From contig JALHNH010000015.1 in the NCBI GenBank assembly GCA_022843625.1, forward strand, positions 62,001 through 126,000: DNA of 64,000 nucleotides. The letters are read 5' to 3'. The position numbers and the translations under genes are program-made. Shown here piece by piece: positions 52,494 through 61,214 of the stretch (the first letter of the stretch is position 1; every line of letters begins with the position of its first letter). This DNA comes from Bryobacter sp. (GTDB lineage: Bacteria > Acidobacteriota > Terriglobia > Bryobacterales > Bryobacteraceae). The notes beneath the pieces were generated by a model that saw only the letters and a list, made by a program, of their open reading frames with translations, had not been told where the DNA came from and made no database searches.

Positions 52494-53867
52494 TTAAGCG
52501 TTGATCGAGATTCGGGTTAATTCCAGGCCGACTCGGCCCGAAGGCCTCAACCTGGTCTGGCCAGCATTCTTGCCGATGAACTCAGCAAGGAGCCGGTTGC
52601 GCGTGCGTTCAAAATCACGCGATTCATTTTCGGTTTCGAGCGCGAGGCTCAATCGCCGGTACAACCGCCAGGGCCTCTCAAAGCGCCCGGTCTTGCGCCG
52701 CAGGCTCTGGTATCCACTCTCTCGAAAGAAACCGGACAACTCAGATACAAATTGCGGACTTGCGCCATAGTTACGGATCATCCGCAAGCAAAGCTCACGA
52801 ATCTCCAGAGCATCGGGTACTTGTTTCCAATCGAGCACCCGGCCAAACATATAAATCGAATCGCGAGACGAGGCCTGCGCCAGCTTCAGTGCCGCATGCA
52901 CTTCCGCGACAGCCGCTGCCTGATCTCCGGCAGCAAGTGCAGCACTAATGCTCTTACCTTCTGCTCCCGTTGTTTCGTTCAAACTTACTTCTGCCATCGT
53001 CTGGAAGAGTCGATGAATTTCCTGCGACACCTTAAGCAACGCATCAATATCGCCGTATACGGTAAAGCCTTCGATTCCAGAATCGATAATCGCAATCTTG
53101 CCCGTGCAATCGGGCAGCCTCAGCAACAGAGTCTGCAACTCGCCGGCAAAGAAATTCTTGTACAGATGGCTGAGCCGCAGATGCTCTTCCACCGAATTCG
53201 CCCGCCGCAACCGGATCTCCAGCGCATCCACCGCAACCGTCATCGCCGCACCCTTGCGTCGCTTCAGGCTCGATAGATCCAGATGCGCCGTCCATGGCAG
53301 CGAATCCATGTCATAACCCAGCTTGTAGCTAAACTTCGACTCGCCAAAGTGAAAGCGCCCTGGCGCTTCATCGTCAACTCCAACGGATGTAGCGGTTGGC
53401 CCGTCGTTAGCCAGCGCGGCAAAGAAATTGTAGTCCGCCCGGTAATGGCCCGCCTCCACCGGCAGGAACGATTCTGCCGTTGCTTTGGTCCCCTTGCCAC
53501 GCTGCATTTCTTCAAAAAGCCGCTTGCGCACCACAGACCAGTCGCCCAGATTCTCCGTCATCGCCCAGTGGAAAGCCAATTCCCCCGCGCTCACCTCATC
53601 GATGTTTGCGGCAGCCAAACTCAGAAACGCCTCAGTCTTTTCCTGAAATTCTTGTGGCAGCAGCAACAGAAAGCTCGACCCGCTTGATGCCCCAAGCAAC
53701 ATCTTCGACAAACCCAGATGGTCCAACAGCGTGCGCGGAATCACCTCGCCGGCTAGGCTGAGGTACAGGTGGCGGCCAAGAAGCTCCGCGCTGTTGCGCC
53801 CCTCAATCGGACGCAAAAACTCGCCTTTGGGCGCAATCTTGCCTTCAACAAAAATCTGAATGGACAT
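52494..53867 (-). CDS. cas10: Compact Cas10/Csm1-like protein without HD and GGDD motifs
   Basis: Protein of 457 residues against roughly 750-900 in normal Csm1. It starts directly in the Palm-1 region: SIQIFVEGK, then SAELLGRHLYLSLAGEVIPR and LLGASSGSSFLLLLP, matching the SIQ-F, LRgRSlyL and gGGfFllLP motifs of Csm1. Palm-2 follows at about 205-300: TVAVDALEI replaces the DVDNLG metal site and SGIEGFTVYG (263-272) replaces SGGDDlFvvG, so the cyclase site is lost. ALAAGDQAAAVAEVHAALKLAQ and the C-terminal helical domain (about 350-457) fit domain D4. No N-terminal HD domain and no zinc cysteines are present. First gene of the csm unit. Confidence 0.78.
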   Translation of the reverse strand: MSIQIFVEGKIAPKGEFLRPIEGRNSAELLGRHLYLSLAGEVIPRTLLDHLGLSKMLLGASSGSSFLLLLPQEFQEKTEAFLSLAAANIDEVSAGELAFHWAMTENLGDWSVVRKRLFEEMQRGKGTKATAESFLPVEAGHYRADYNFFAALANDGPTATSVGVDDEAPGRFHFGESKFSYKLGYDMDSLPWTAHLDLSSLKRRKGAAMTVAVDALEIRLRRANSVEEHLRLSHLYKNFFAGELQTLLLRLPDCTGKIAIIDSGIEGFTVYGDIDALLKVSQEIHRLFQTMAEVSLNETTGAEGKSISAALAAGDQAAAVAEVHAALKLAQASSRDSIYMFGRVLDWKQVPDALEIRELCLRMIRNYGASPQFVSELSGFFRESGYQSLRRKTGRFERPWRLYRRLSLALETENESRDFERTRNRLLAEFIGKNAGQTRLRPSGRVGLELTRISINA

Positions 53868-53900
53868 GGTTCAAATAGGCCGGAAAATTCAGGTTAACAC

Positions 53901-56708
53901 TTAGTTGGCTGGTTTTGCCTCGTATAGCACCGTTTCGTCGTCCGAGGTCATCGCCAAAAAGTACACAGTACCGTCGTCCCTGAAGTCGATTGCGTTGACT
54001 CGCACCAGATAATCCCCCTCCGCCGTGGGCCGGAAAAGATTGATTACCTGACGGATTTTGGTGGGGTCATCTGCCAGCCGCACCAGCAAAAAGTTGTTGC
54101 CGCCATTGGATTGTTGAAACAAAACATCCCCGCGCCGGTTGGAATCCAGCGTCGTTACCGAATTGGCTACCTGACCGTTCGGCATCACACTGGAGTTGTT
54201 TACCGTGATCTCCCAGTCGCTACCCTTCCACTCGGTCAGGATATTTCCGCCAGCCTGCGTCGTAAGCACCGCATACAACTTGCCAGACCCCGTCCGGTGC
54301 AGGTTCTGCACTCCGGTAATCCGGTGTGGCCCAACCACAGTCAGGTTCGGTTCTGCCAGTCGTGTCCAGGTCTGGTTTTCATACAGGTACAGCACTGGCA
54401 CGTTCAAATTGCGGAACCGCAACGACGCCATCACCCTACCGTCATCAGAGAAGGTAAAGCTGTCAAAACTCGAAACAATCCGGTTATCAATCGTCGAAGC
54501 CGTCGCCGCGGTGTTCGACAGGTTGACAATACTGGTCACTGTCCCGTTCGACCAGATGTACATGCGGTTATCGCCAGCACTGGTCGAACCCTGCATGAGT
54601 ACATCTCCAGCAGCATTCACTTCAATCTGGCTTGGCAAATTGTAGGTAAAAGTTCCTACCCGAAGCGGGAAGGGAATCAGCAGCTCCGGCGTTCCATTCC
54701 CTGAAACTCGCACAACACCGGCAGAGACAATCGCATAGATATCCCCATTCGGGGCCTTCCGGATATTGGCCGTCCCGCCATGAAATCCCCCGTAAAACAT
54801 GCTGCCAAAAAGTCGCTCTCCAATCGACAGCCGCGACACAAACTCAGTCCCGTTAAACTCAGCCACCCCACCTGTTGTTCCGCCCGCCAGCACATGCGGC
54901 GGCCCGGTGCGCCCACCAAAGATCAGTGTTACCAGATTCAGAGGCGCTTCCACCTCCACGGCCTGCCCTGAATAAATCAGATACTCCGGGTTTTCCCCCA
55001 TCTTGGCCACTGCCATATTAGCCGTAGCCGTGCGCGCCATCAGATACACCTGACCTGATGCCGTAATCGCTCCAGACTCGATATCTTCCAGGTTCGTGCC
55101 CGCGACATTCGGCCTCGAGTACAGAAACACGTTCTTGAGTTCCTCACCGGGTTTCCAAAGATAAACACCGTTTCCCCGATTGTTGAAAGGGTTTCCATGG
55201 ATCAAAGTCCCATGATCCGGATGATGCCAAAGTACACCCGTCAGGCCTGAATACTGAAGATTCTGAACCTTGCCCAATTTATCAATCGAAATGAAGTGAT
55301 TGGTGCTGTTATTCAGTGCCACCGCCATCACTACGGTGTTGTTGGTCTCTTCCACCCAGAACGTAGGCTGATTCCCCCTTCCGCCCACAAAGCTGCGAAC
55401 CGTCGATCCAAGCAACGGATCGTTGATCGCCAGCAATTTCTTGCGATCCTCGCTGGGCGCATGCTTGTAGAACACACGATTGGCCCCCAGCGTCGCGCTG
55501 TAGTAAGCCGTCCCGTCATCGGCAATGCCGTAGTCGTTGTCAATCGAGATCAGCCCAGTCCCCGGAAGCTCCGGTACCGATTCCTGCGAACTGATCAGCA
55601 ACTCAATGATCCGGTTGTTGAAGCCACGAAAAATTCCGGCATAAGTCGTCGGATTATTCTCAAATCGAAAACTCGCCCGTATCAGCAACTGCCCGTTAGT
55701 CGACATCGAGTGCCGCGTCGCCGTTACCCCTGAGGTCGCCTCGGTTCCCGCCACCAGCGGTGTGTTGTTCGAGAAAAACGGCACCAGCCCATCGCGGTTT
55801 CCCAGCGACAGCTGCCGCCCATTGATATTGGTATCTTCATGCGAAAGAATCCGGCCATTCCGCGTAATCGAGTGCACAAAAAACTCATTGGCAAATGAAC
55901 CGGACGCAAACCGGGGCTGCCCCGCCGCAGAAACCATCTTGAAGTTGCCGTCGCGATAATTCATCAACCCGCCCGCCATCCCGTCCAGACTCGCATTGAA
56001 GAACAGATCCCCATCGTCTGTCGCCCACAGCATAGACTGCCGCGCCCGAATTTCATACTTGTTCCGCTGCTGCAAAATGTTGTGATAAAGCCGCTTCACG
56101 GTGTAGGTCTTCGGCACTGTTGTTTGGATCCGGGCCACCGCAATCCATTGCCGCTGCAAACCCGTCTGCACATCGCCGTAGTTAAACGTAGCCCACACGA
56201 GATTGCTACCTTCGGCCGTCGCCGACATCAACCCCGTATTGGTGATCCGGGCCGTTTGTGAAGTGCCGTTCCGCAGATTAGTAATCGACCACGCCCACAC
56301 CACCCCAGGAATCGGATTGCCATCCGCGTCGTATGCGGTAGCCGCAAATTGAGCAGTCGACAGCACATGCACTTCTCCGCCACCCGGCGTCAATTCCACC
56401 CTGCTCGGAATGGTCTGTATCGCCGTCTCCGCCGTAATCGATCCCGCCCGCGCCGTCACCCTTACCACTGCCAGCCGGTTCGCAGTCACCAAACCTGTAT
56501 TGGATACCGTCGCATTTGTAGCGTTATTCGTGTTCCAGGTGATGTTGGCATTCTCGATTCGGTTCCCGCCCGCATCACGCACTACCGCCCGCATCTGCAG
56601 CGTCCGCCCCACCAGCACTTGCGAGCTATCAGACAGAATCTGCACCGTAGCAGGCGTCTGCCCATAAAGTGCAAAACACGCCGCAAACAAAACCAGGAAG
56701 CGCATCAA
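53901..56708 (-). CDS. Large secreted protein with Ig-like (BIG2) domains and propeller-like body
   Basis: Protein of 935 residues with a signal peptide (MMRFLVLFAACFALYGQ). Two bacterial Ig-like domains occupy about residues 20-105 and 105-195 (SNTGLVTANRLAVVRVTA, ITNTGLMSATAEGSNLVWATF are the BIG2-type repeats). From about 230 the sequence is a long beta-rich series with recurring 'G-DGTVYFLA', 'ASGQVYLMA', 'NGDIYAIVS', 'DDGTVY' type strands, suggesting a beta-propeller. No catalytic motif is seen. It overlaps the DUF1501 gene start by four bases and lies 33 bases upstream of cas10, so the two units may share a transcript. Confidence 0.75.
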   Translation of the reverse strand: MMRFLVLFAACFALYGQTPATVQILSDSSQVLVGRTLQMRAVVRDAGGNRIENANITWNTNNATNATVSNTGLVTANRLAVVRVTARAGSITAETAIQTIPSRVELTPGGGEVHVLSTAQFAATAYDADGNPIPGVVWAWSITNLRNGTSQTARITNTGLMSATAEGSNLVWATFNYGDVQTGLQRQWIAVARIQTTVPKTYTVKRLYHNILQQRNKYEIRARQSMLWATDDGDLFFNASLDGMAGGLMNYRDGNFKMVSAAGQPRFASGSFANEFFVHSITRNGRILSHEDTNINGRQLSLGNRDGLVPFFSNNTPLVAGTEATSGVTATRHSMSTNGQLLIRASFRFENNPTTYAGIFRGFNNRIIELLISSQESVPELPGTGLISIDNDYGIADDGTAYYSATLGANRVFYKHAPSEDRKKLLAINDPLLGSTVRSFVGGRGNQPTFWVEETNNTVVMAVALNNSTNHFISIDKLGKVQNLQYSGLTGVLWHHPDHGTLIHGNPFNNRGNGVYLWKPGEELKNVFLYSRPNVAGTNLEDIESGAITASGQVYLMARTATANMAVAKMGENPEYLIYSGQAVEVEAPLNLVTLIFGGRTGPPHVLAGGTTGGVAEFNGTEFVSRLSIGERLFGSMFYGGFHGGTANIRKAPNGDIYAIVSAGVVRVSGNGTPELLIPFPLRVGTFTYNLPSQIEVNAAGDVLMQGSTSAGDNRMYIWSNGTVTSIVNLSNTAATASTIDNRIVSSFDSFTFSDDGRVMASLRFRNLNVPVLYLYENQTWTRLAEPNLTVVGPHRITGVQNLHRTGSGKLYAVLTTQAGGNILTEWKGSDWEITVNNSSVMPNGQVANSVTTLDSNRRGDVLFQQSNGGNNFLLVRLADDPTKIRQVINLFRPTAEGDYLVRVNAIDFRDDGTVYFLAMTSDDETVLYEAKPAN

Positions 56709-58057
56709 CCGAAAACCTCTTCCACCGGCTGATAAGTACCTTCAGGCGCACCCGGCACATAGTAGTAACGCCGCTTCGATGGCGTATCGTCAATCGACTT
56801 CGTCCAGTCGATCCCCAGTGCCGAGTAAATCGTTGCCGTAATGTCCTCAACATAAATTGGCCGCTGCTGCGACCAGCCAAAATCCGTGATCCTCGCCCCG
56901 TTCGCATCAGACGCGCCAATCGCCCTGCCACCCTTCACCCCGCCACCCATCATCGCCACACTCATCACATCCCGGTAGTGGTCACGGCCAGCCCGGGAAT
57001 TCAAAACCCCCGGCGTCCGTCCAAACTCACCCATCATCACAATCAGTGTCGAATCAAAATCGCCAGAAGCCTTCAGGTCGTCCACCAGGTTCCCCACGGC
57101 CCTGTCCAGCTCATTGGTCAGCGTATAGATATTCGGCGCTTGCGCCATATCAAACTGCCCAACGTGCGTATCCCAGCCACCCTGGGTCACGTTGATAAAC
57201 GTAGCCCCATTCTTAGCCCGGATCGCATTCCGAGCCACAATCAACGACCGGCCCAGACTGTTGTTCCCGTAACGGTTCTGATCATCGGTCGAAAACTTGA
57301 AAACACTATCCACAGCCGAGTTGTACATCATCGCCTTCGCGCGATCGTAGTACGCCCCATAAGCGGCCATCGCGTCATTGGCCGGCACCTCGCGCAAAGC
57401 CGCGTCAATCTCCTTAAGCAAACTGAACCGCCGCTCAAACCGCGTCTGCGACTGCTCTGCGTTGCCAAAGAAATTATGCGTCAGTGTCCCGATCCCGCCG
57501 GTTGAAGCCGGAGGCATCATCGGCATAAACAACCCACCCAAAAACGTAGCGCCCTGCAAATTCGATTGATTGAAACTCAGAAACGGAGGAATCAACCCAT
57601 TCGCCCCACGCTCCCTCGCAATCACGGCACCAATATGCGGGATCTCCGAAGCCAGCGCCGGGTTCTGCGAGTGCGCCGTCTGCATGTAGAATTGTCCACG
57701 CTCATGCGCAGCCTCCCACGAAGAACAACTCCGCAACACAAGCAAATCATTGGTCAGCGTCGACAACTTCGGAAAGTACCGCCGCGACATCCGCAGGTTC
57801 CCCGAGTAATCGCGAGCATCGACGTCGCGTGGATTCCAGGCCGCGTCCTTGATATCGAAGGTATCGAGGTGGCTCGGTGCACCATTCAGATTGATAAAGA
57901 TGCAGGATTTCGCCGTGTTGCGCATCGACGCCCCACGTAGTGTCGTAACCGCCGCATCGGCATGAGCGCCAAGGAGTCCCGCCGTCGCCGTGCCAAACAA
58001 AAAGTGGCGGCGAGTAAAAGGCAGGTGTCCGGAACAGGTTTTGCGAATGAAGTTCAT
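56705..58057 (-). CDS. DUF1501 family protein, Tat-exported
   Basis: Protein of 450 residues with a twin-arginine leader (FTRRHFLFGTATAGLLGAHA). The sulfatase/phosphatase-like DUF1501 body has IFINLNGAPSHLDTFDIKD at the start of the domain, MQTAHSQNPAL and GWDTHVGQFDMA, and LIVMMGEFGRTPGVLNSRAGRDHY, all diagnostic. The family is common in Planctomycetes and Acidobacteria and is usually encoded beside a DUF1549 protein; its activity is unknown but the fold is alkaline phosphatase-like. It lies 10 bases downstream of the DUF1549 gene. Confidence 0.92.
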   Translation of the reverse strand: MNFIRKTCSGHLPFTRRHFLFGTATAGLLGAHADAAVTTLRGASMRNTAKSCIFINLNGAPSHLDTFDIKDAAWNPRDVDARDYSGNLRMSRRYFPKLSTLTNDLLVLRSCSSWEAAHERGQFYMQTAHSQNPALASEIPHIGAVIARERGANGLIPPFLSFNQSNLQGATFLGGLFMPMMPPASTGGIGTLTHNFFGNAEQSQTRFERRFSLLKEIDAALREVPANDAMAAYGAYYDRAKAMMYNSAVDSVFKFSTDDQNRYGNNSLGRSLIVARNAIRAKNGATFINVTQGGWDTHVGQFDMAQAPNIYTLTNELDRAVGNLVDDLKASGDFDSTLIVMMGEFGRTPGVLNSRAGRDHYRDVMSVAMMGGGVKGGRAIGASDANGARITDFGWSQQRPIYVEDITATIYSALGIDWTKSIDDTPSKRRYYYVPGAPEGTYQPVEEVFG

Positions 58058-58067
58058 GTTGGCTGCC

Positions 58068-59906
58068 TTAACGATTAAAGATGAAGTCCAGTTTGTTGAC
58101 CAATGCCCACTGCAAGTCGCTCAGCCACTGCGCTCTTACCCCGTTGCGGTATTTCAGCGCGGTGCCCAGCTCTGCCTCGCTAGGGAAGCGCGAAAGTGTC
58201 GCCATAAACAGTCGCCGAATCGCTTCTTCGTCCGTCGGGCTGCTTGCATCCACTTCGAGAATCCGGCTCCGGCTCGACACACTCGCACTCGAATTCCCCA
58301 ACGTCCGGTTCACATTCTGTGTATCGTTCATCGAATAGAGCAAGCCAAGAATTGTAGGCTCGGACGTTCGGTCAATGGTGATCCAGTTCCCCCGGCCCAG
58401 ATTGTTCATGAAGTCCACCACGCGAAAGTCGGTCGATGGCTCCGTCGGGTCCGGCAACTGGTTTGCGTACCACAGCACGCGATCAATCCCCGCAGCCTGC
58501 ATCGGCTGCTCGGTCTGCGTGGCCGTAATCAGCGAATCATAAAGCTCCTCGGCACTCAGCCGGCGAGCCTCATGCCGCGCAAAGTACTTCACATAAGCCG
58601 GCTCCCATTTGCCCTGGTAAGTGCTCGACAACTGATAAGCCTCGGAATTTAGAATCTGCCGCAACAGCGGCTTGAACTGAAAATTGTTAGTGACAAAGAA
58701 ATCAGCCAGTTGATCGAGCAGCTCCGGGTGCGTATTCTGCAGCGGCCAGTCTCCCGGCGGCGGCTTGTTCGGATCGGTCCGCTCAAAGTCCCATGCCTCT
58801 GGAGGATCCACAATCCCGTGGCTAAACAGATAAGCCCAGATGTGATTCACCGTTGCCCGAGCAAACTGCTTATCCGCCGTAAGAATGCGCGCATATTCCT
58901 GCCGCCAGTTCCCGCTCTGTGGCTTCTCGCCCGTGGTCAGATAAACCGGCTCGGTAATCGCATTGATCCGGATCGGGCGATTCCCGGGGTTGGTCGGCGG
59001 AACCGATCCTGTATACGAACCATAGTTGCGGTCATTGATAATCACCCGTGGCCGAAATCCGATATTGTCGTCAGACCAGCGCACAAACTGCATCCGGCTC
59101 AGCCACGAAGACATTTGCCAAAACTGGTTCCGCGTCCGCTTGGTCAGAAACAGATTGATCTTCTCGAGGTGCGATCGCCCGTGATGGCAAGAGATGCACT
59201 CTGTCTTGTAGCCAAGAAAAGTAGTAGTGATCTTATCGGTGATATCGTCCCAGGAATCCTGCACCGGCCCATTCACATCCATCCAGCGGGCAAAAAACTG
59301 CGTCCCCGGCACCGTATCCACTTCACCGGCCGCAGAAATTAGCTCGCGAGCAAACGCATCATAAGGCCGGTCATCGGCAATCGACTTCCGCAACCATTCA
59401 TAAAAAGCATTCCGCCCCAGCGTCCCGATGGATTCATGACTCCGCGTCACCTTAAACTTGTTCGCCCAGAAGGTAGTCAGTTGATCGGCATAAGCGGGCG
59501 ACGCCAGCAACTGATCAATCAGCTTCGTGCGCTTCTCAGGGTCTGTGGATTCAAGAAAAGCCTGAGCCGCCTCCGGCGTAGGAATCCGCCCCGTGACGTC
59601 GATATATACTCGCCGCAAAAACTCAACGTCGTTCGACTTCGGCGCAGGAGCCACCTTATCGCCAGCCATCTTCGCAAACAGCCTCTGATCGATGAAGTTG
59701 GAATAATTCCCCTCAGACGCCTTGGCCCCAACCGAAGCCTTCCGAGCCCGCGCACCATATTCCTGGAACGCCCGGTCCAATTCCAAAATATCCATCTGCT
59801 CCGTCCGCATCGCCGACGGATACCGCGGGCAACCAGGATCAGCAGATTGAGCAGGCATCGAAGCCAGCAACATGAAAGCGAAAGCAGGACGGAATTTACC
59901 GAGCAT
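58068..59906 (-). CDS. DUF1549/DUF1553 (PSCyt2/PSD1) family protein, secreted
   Basis: Protein of 612 residues from ATG 59906, chosen because a signal peptide follows at once (LGKFRPAFAFMLLASMPAQSA); the open frame upstream has no such feature. The first domain has DFLRRVYIDVTGRIPTPEAA and KLIDQLLASPAYADQ, typical of DUF1549. A heme-type CISCHHG motif lies at about residue 268. The DUF1553 part has AIAVNHIWAYLFSHGIVDPP-like sequence (RATVNHIWAYLFSHG), LLRQILNSEAYQLSS and the DVLDNLYWANQ-type end. The family is often fused to cytochrome c and its role is unknown; it works with DUF1501 partners. First gene of the minus-strand run. Confidence 0.9.
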   Translation of the reverse strand: MLGKFRPAFAFMLLASMPAQSADPGCPRYPSAMRTEQMDILELDRAFQEYGARARKASVGAKASEGNYSNFIDQRLFAKMAGDKVAPAPKSNDVEFLRRVYIDVTGRIPTPEAAQAFLESTDPEKRTKLIDQLLASPAYADQLTTFWANKFKVTRSHESIGTLGRNAFYEWLRKSIADDRPYDAFARELISAAGEVDTVPGTQFFARWMDVNGPVQDSWDDITDKITTTFLGYKTECISCHHGRSHLEKINLFLTKRTRNQFWQMSSWLSRMQFVRWSDDNIGFRPRVIINDRNYGSYTGSVPPTNPGNRPIRINAITEPVYLTTGEKPQSGNWRQEYARILTADKQFARATVNHIWAYLFSHGIVDPPEAWDFERTDPNKPPPGDWPLQNTHPELLDQLADFFVTNNFQFKPLLRQILNSEAYQLSSTYQGKWEPAYVKYFARHEARRLSAEELYDSLITATQTEQPMQAAGIDRVLWYANQLPDPTEPSTDFRVVDFMNNLGRGNWITIDRTSEPTILGLLYSMNDTQNVNRTLGNSSASVSSRSRILEVDASSPTDEEAIRRLFMATLSRFPSEAELGTALKYRNGVRAQWLSDLQWALVNKLDFIFNR

Positions 59907-60047
59907 ATCTGATCCTAGAAGTTTATCCGATCCAGATAGGAGACGGAATGGTACTGAAGCATTAAAGACCCGCAACAAACTAACACTTTTTTCGTCGTAG
60001 ATCCAACCCTGCACTTCGGTTACACTCGTCTCAGAATCGAGCTTGTT

Positions 60048-60881
60048 GTGACGCATAGGTTAATTCCAATTCTTCTGGCCGGAGTCTGCCTCTCTTCAGC
60101 CCAGCAACTGGACTTTGTGTTCCCGCCAGATCTGAAGCGTCAGAATGTCGCTGCGTTCTCCCTGGCCACAGATACAGCTAAAGCATTGAGTTTTGAGGAC
60201 ACCCAGTCTCAACGCCTTAAGTCCTGCGCTGAAATGCTCCCCTTTTCGATTGGGATTGTGAGTCCCACGGAATCGAGGATCCAGTCGGCTGTAGTCAAAC
60301 TAGCCACATACCGGGGCTCAGCTCTTTCAACCATCGGCTTTACGATGATGAATTTCGGCACAACCTCTTCCAGGCTCCTAATCGTTTCTCCCGTTTCAGC
60401 GGTCAACGACTTCCTGAACCCCACACCGTCTCCTTCAACTCGAAACTTCAATTGGAGCCTCTGTGCCGAGACTGCTGGAGGATTGCGAGTAAATGAGCCG
60501 GGCGCGCGCAGGGAGCTCACACTGGATTCCATCACCTTCGCAGACAACACAGTAATCGGGGAAGATACCTATGGAGTGGTAAAGCGTTCAGAAAAGCGGC
60601 TGGAGGCCCTGCAAAACATCATGCCGCGAATCGCAGCAGAAAACGCAAGTCCTGGGCAGCTGCAACAAGCCATGGCCTCAATCCTCGTCGCAACGCAAAG
60701 CGCCAGAGAAGCATCGCCCCGCGACCCACAGGATTTCTACGCGCTCGAGCTTCACGCAATCGCGCGATCAGTTCTTTTCGGCCTGAAGAGCGGCAACTCA
60801 TCCCAGGAGATAGAACAAAGCCTCAAGCGCCATCTGGAATCAAATGCAAAGCAGGAAGTCTTAAAGCGCAGATCCCCGTAA
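60048..60881 (+). CDS. Secreted protein of unknown function
   Basis: Protein of 277 residues that starts at GTG 60048 with a signal peptide (THRLIPILLAGVCLSSAQQ). The first two thirds look beta-rich (FVFPPDLKRQN, GFTMMNFGTTSSRLLIVSP), and the last third is helical and charged (about 190-277, RSEKRLEALQNIMPRI, then SSQEIEQSLKRHLESN). I do not recognise a family. It diverges from the DUF1549 gene across about 140 bases and overlaps the ParD-like fragment convergently by about 20 bases. Confidence 0.55.
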   Translation: MTHRLIPILLAGVCLSSAQQLDFVFPPDLKRQNVAAFSLATDTAKALSFEDTQSQRLKSCAEMLPFSIGIVSPTESRIQSAVVKLATYRGSALSTIGFTMMNFGTTSSRLLIVSPVSAVNDFLNPTPSPSTRNFNWSLCAETAGGLRVNEPGARRELTLDSITFADNTVIGEDTYGVVKRSEKRLEALQNIMPRIAAENASPGQLQQAMASILVATQSAREASPRDPQDFYALELHAIARSVLFGLKSGNSSQEIEQSLKRHLESNAKQEVLKRRSP

Positions 60882-61073
60882 CTGCTGATCGTTTTCAGCG
60901 GCGAGCCGCGCAAATCCACGCTGCTTGATCTCCGAAGCAAGCTGAACAACATCTTCCTGAGTTCTGAGAATACGGCCTTCCCCACTAGCAAATGAAGCCT
61001 CAGTCTCATCAAGGGCGGCCAAGATCTCTGCCCGCCGCCTTTCTTGCTTTTCCCACAAGAGCAGAGCCAACAA
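60861..61073 (-). pseudogene. ParD-like antitoxin C-terminal fragment
   Basis: Seventy codons readable on the minus strand carry the C-terminal pattern of ParD-type antitoxins: EILAALDETEASFASGEGR, then EIKQRGFARLAAEN, close to the 'LDEAEASLARGEGR' and 'EIKRRGRARLAAE' motifs of that group. The N-terminal ribbon-helix-helix half, normally ahead of this part, is missing: reading further upstream soon reaches a TAG. No toxin gene follows. It is taken to be a relic of a toxin-antitoxin locus. Confidence 0.45.
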
Positions 61074-61214
61074 TCCACTTGTTGGGCCGCGGCTCTCCTC
61101 CCCGAGCTATGCAATTAGTTGCTGTTTCACCGGCGGCTTCGCCGGATGAGTTCGCTGACTTTGCGAGTAGGCATTATGTTTTTAGTCTCAGGCTTCTTCA
61201 TCGACCACTTGCAC

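Noticed and set aside
53090..53130. Functional cyclic oligoadenylate synthase in Cas10
   Set aside because: The GGDD position reads GIEG and the first metal motif is also altered, so I do not call cyclase activity; also no CARF or Csm6 gene is in the window.
47857..53900. A CRISPR array flanking the csm genes
   Set aside because: I looked for 25-40-base repeats at regular 60-75-base spacing in and around the operon and in the intergenic gaps (at most 43 bases). None is present; the gaps are too short.
56669..57505. Long plus-strand ORFs across the DUF1501/DUF1549 genes
   Set aside because: They are rich in Arg, His, Pro and Gln, have no family features, and lie antisense to well-recognised genes.
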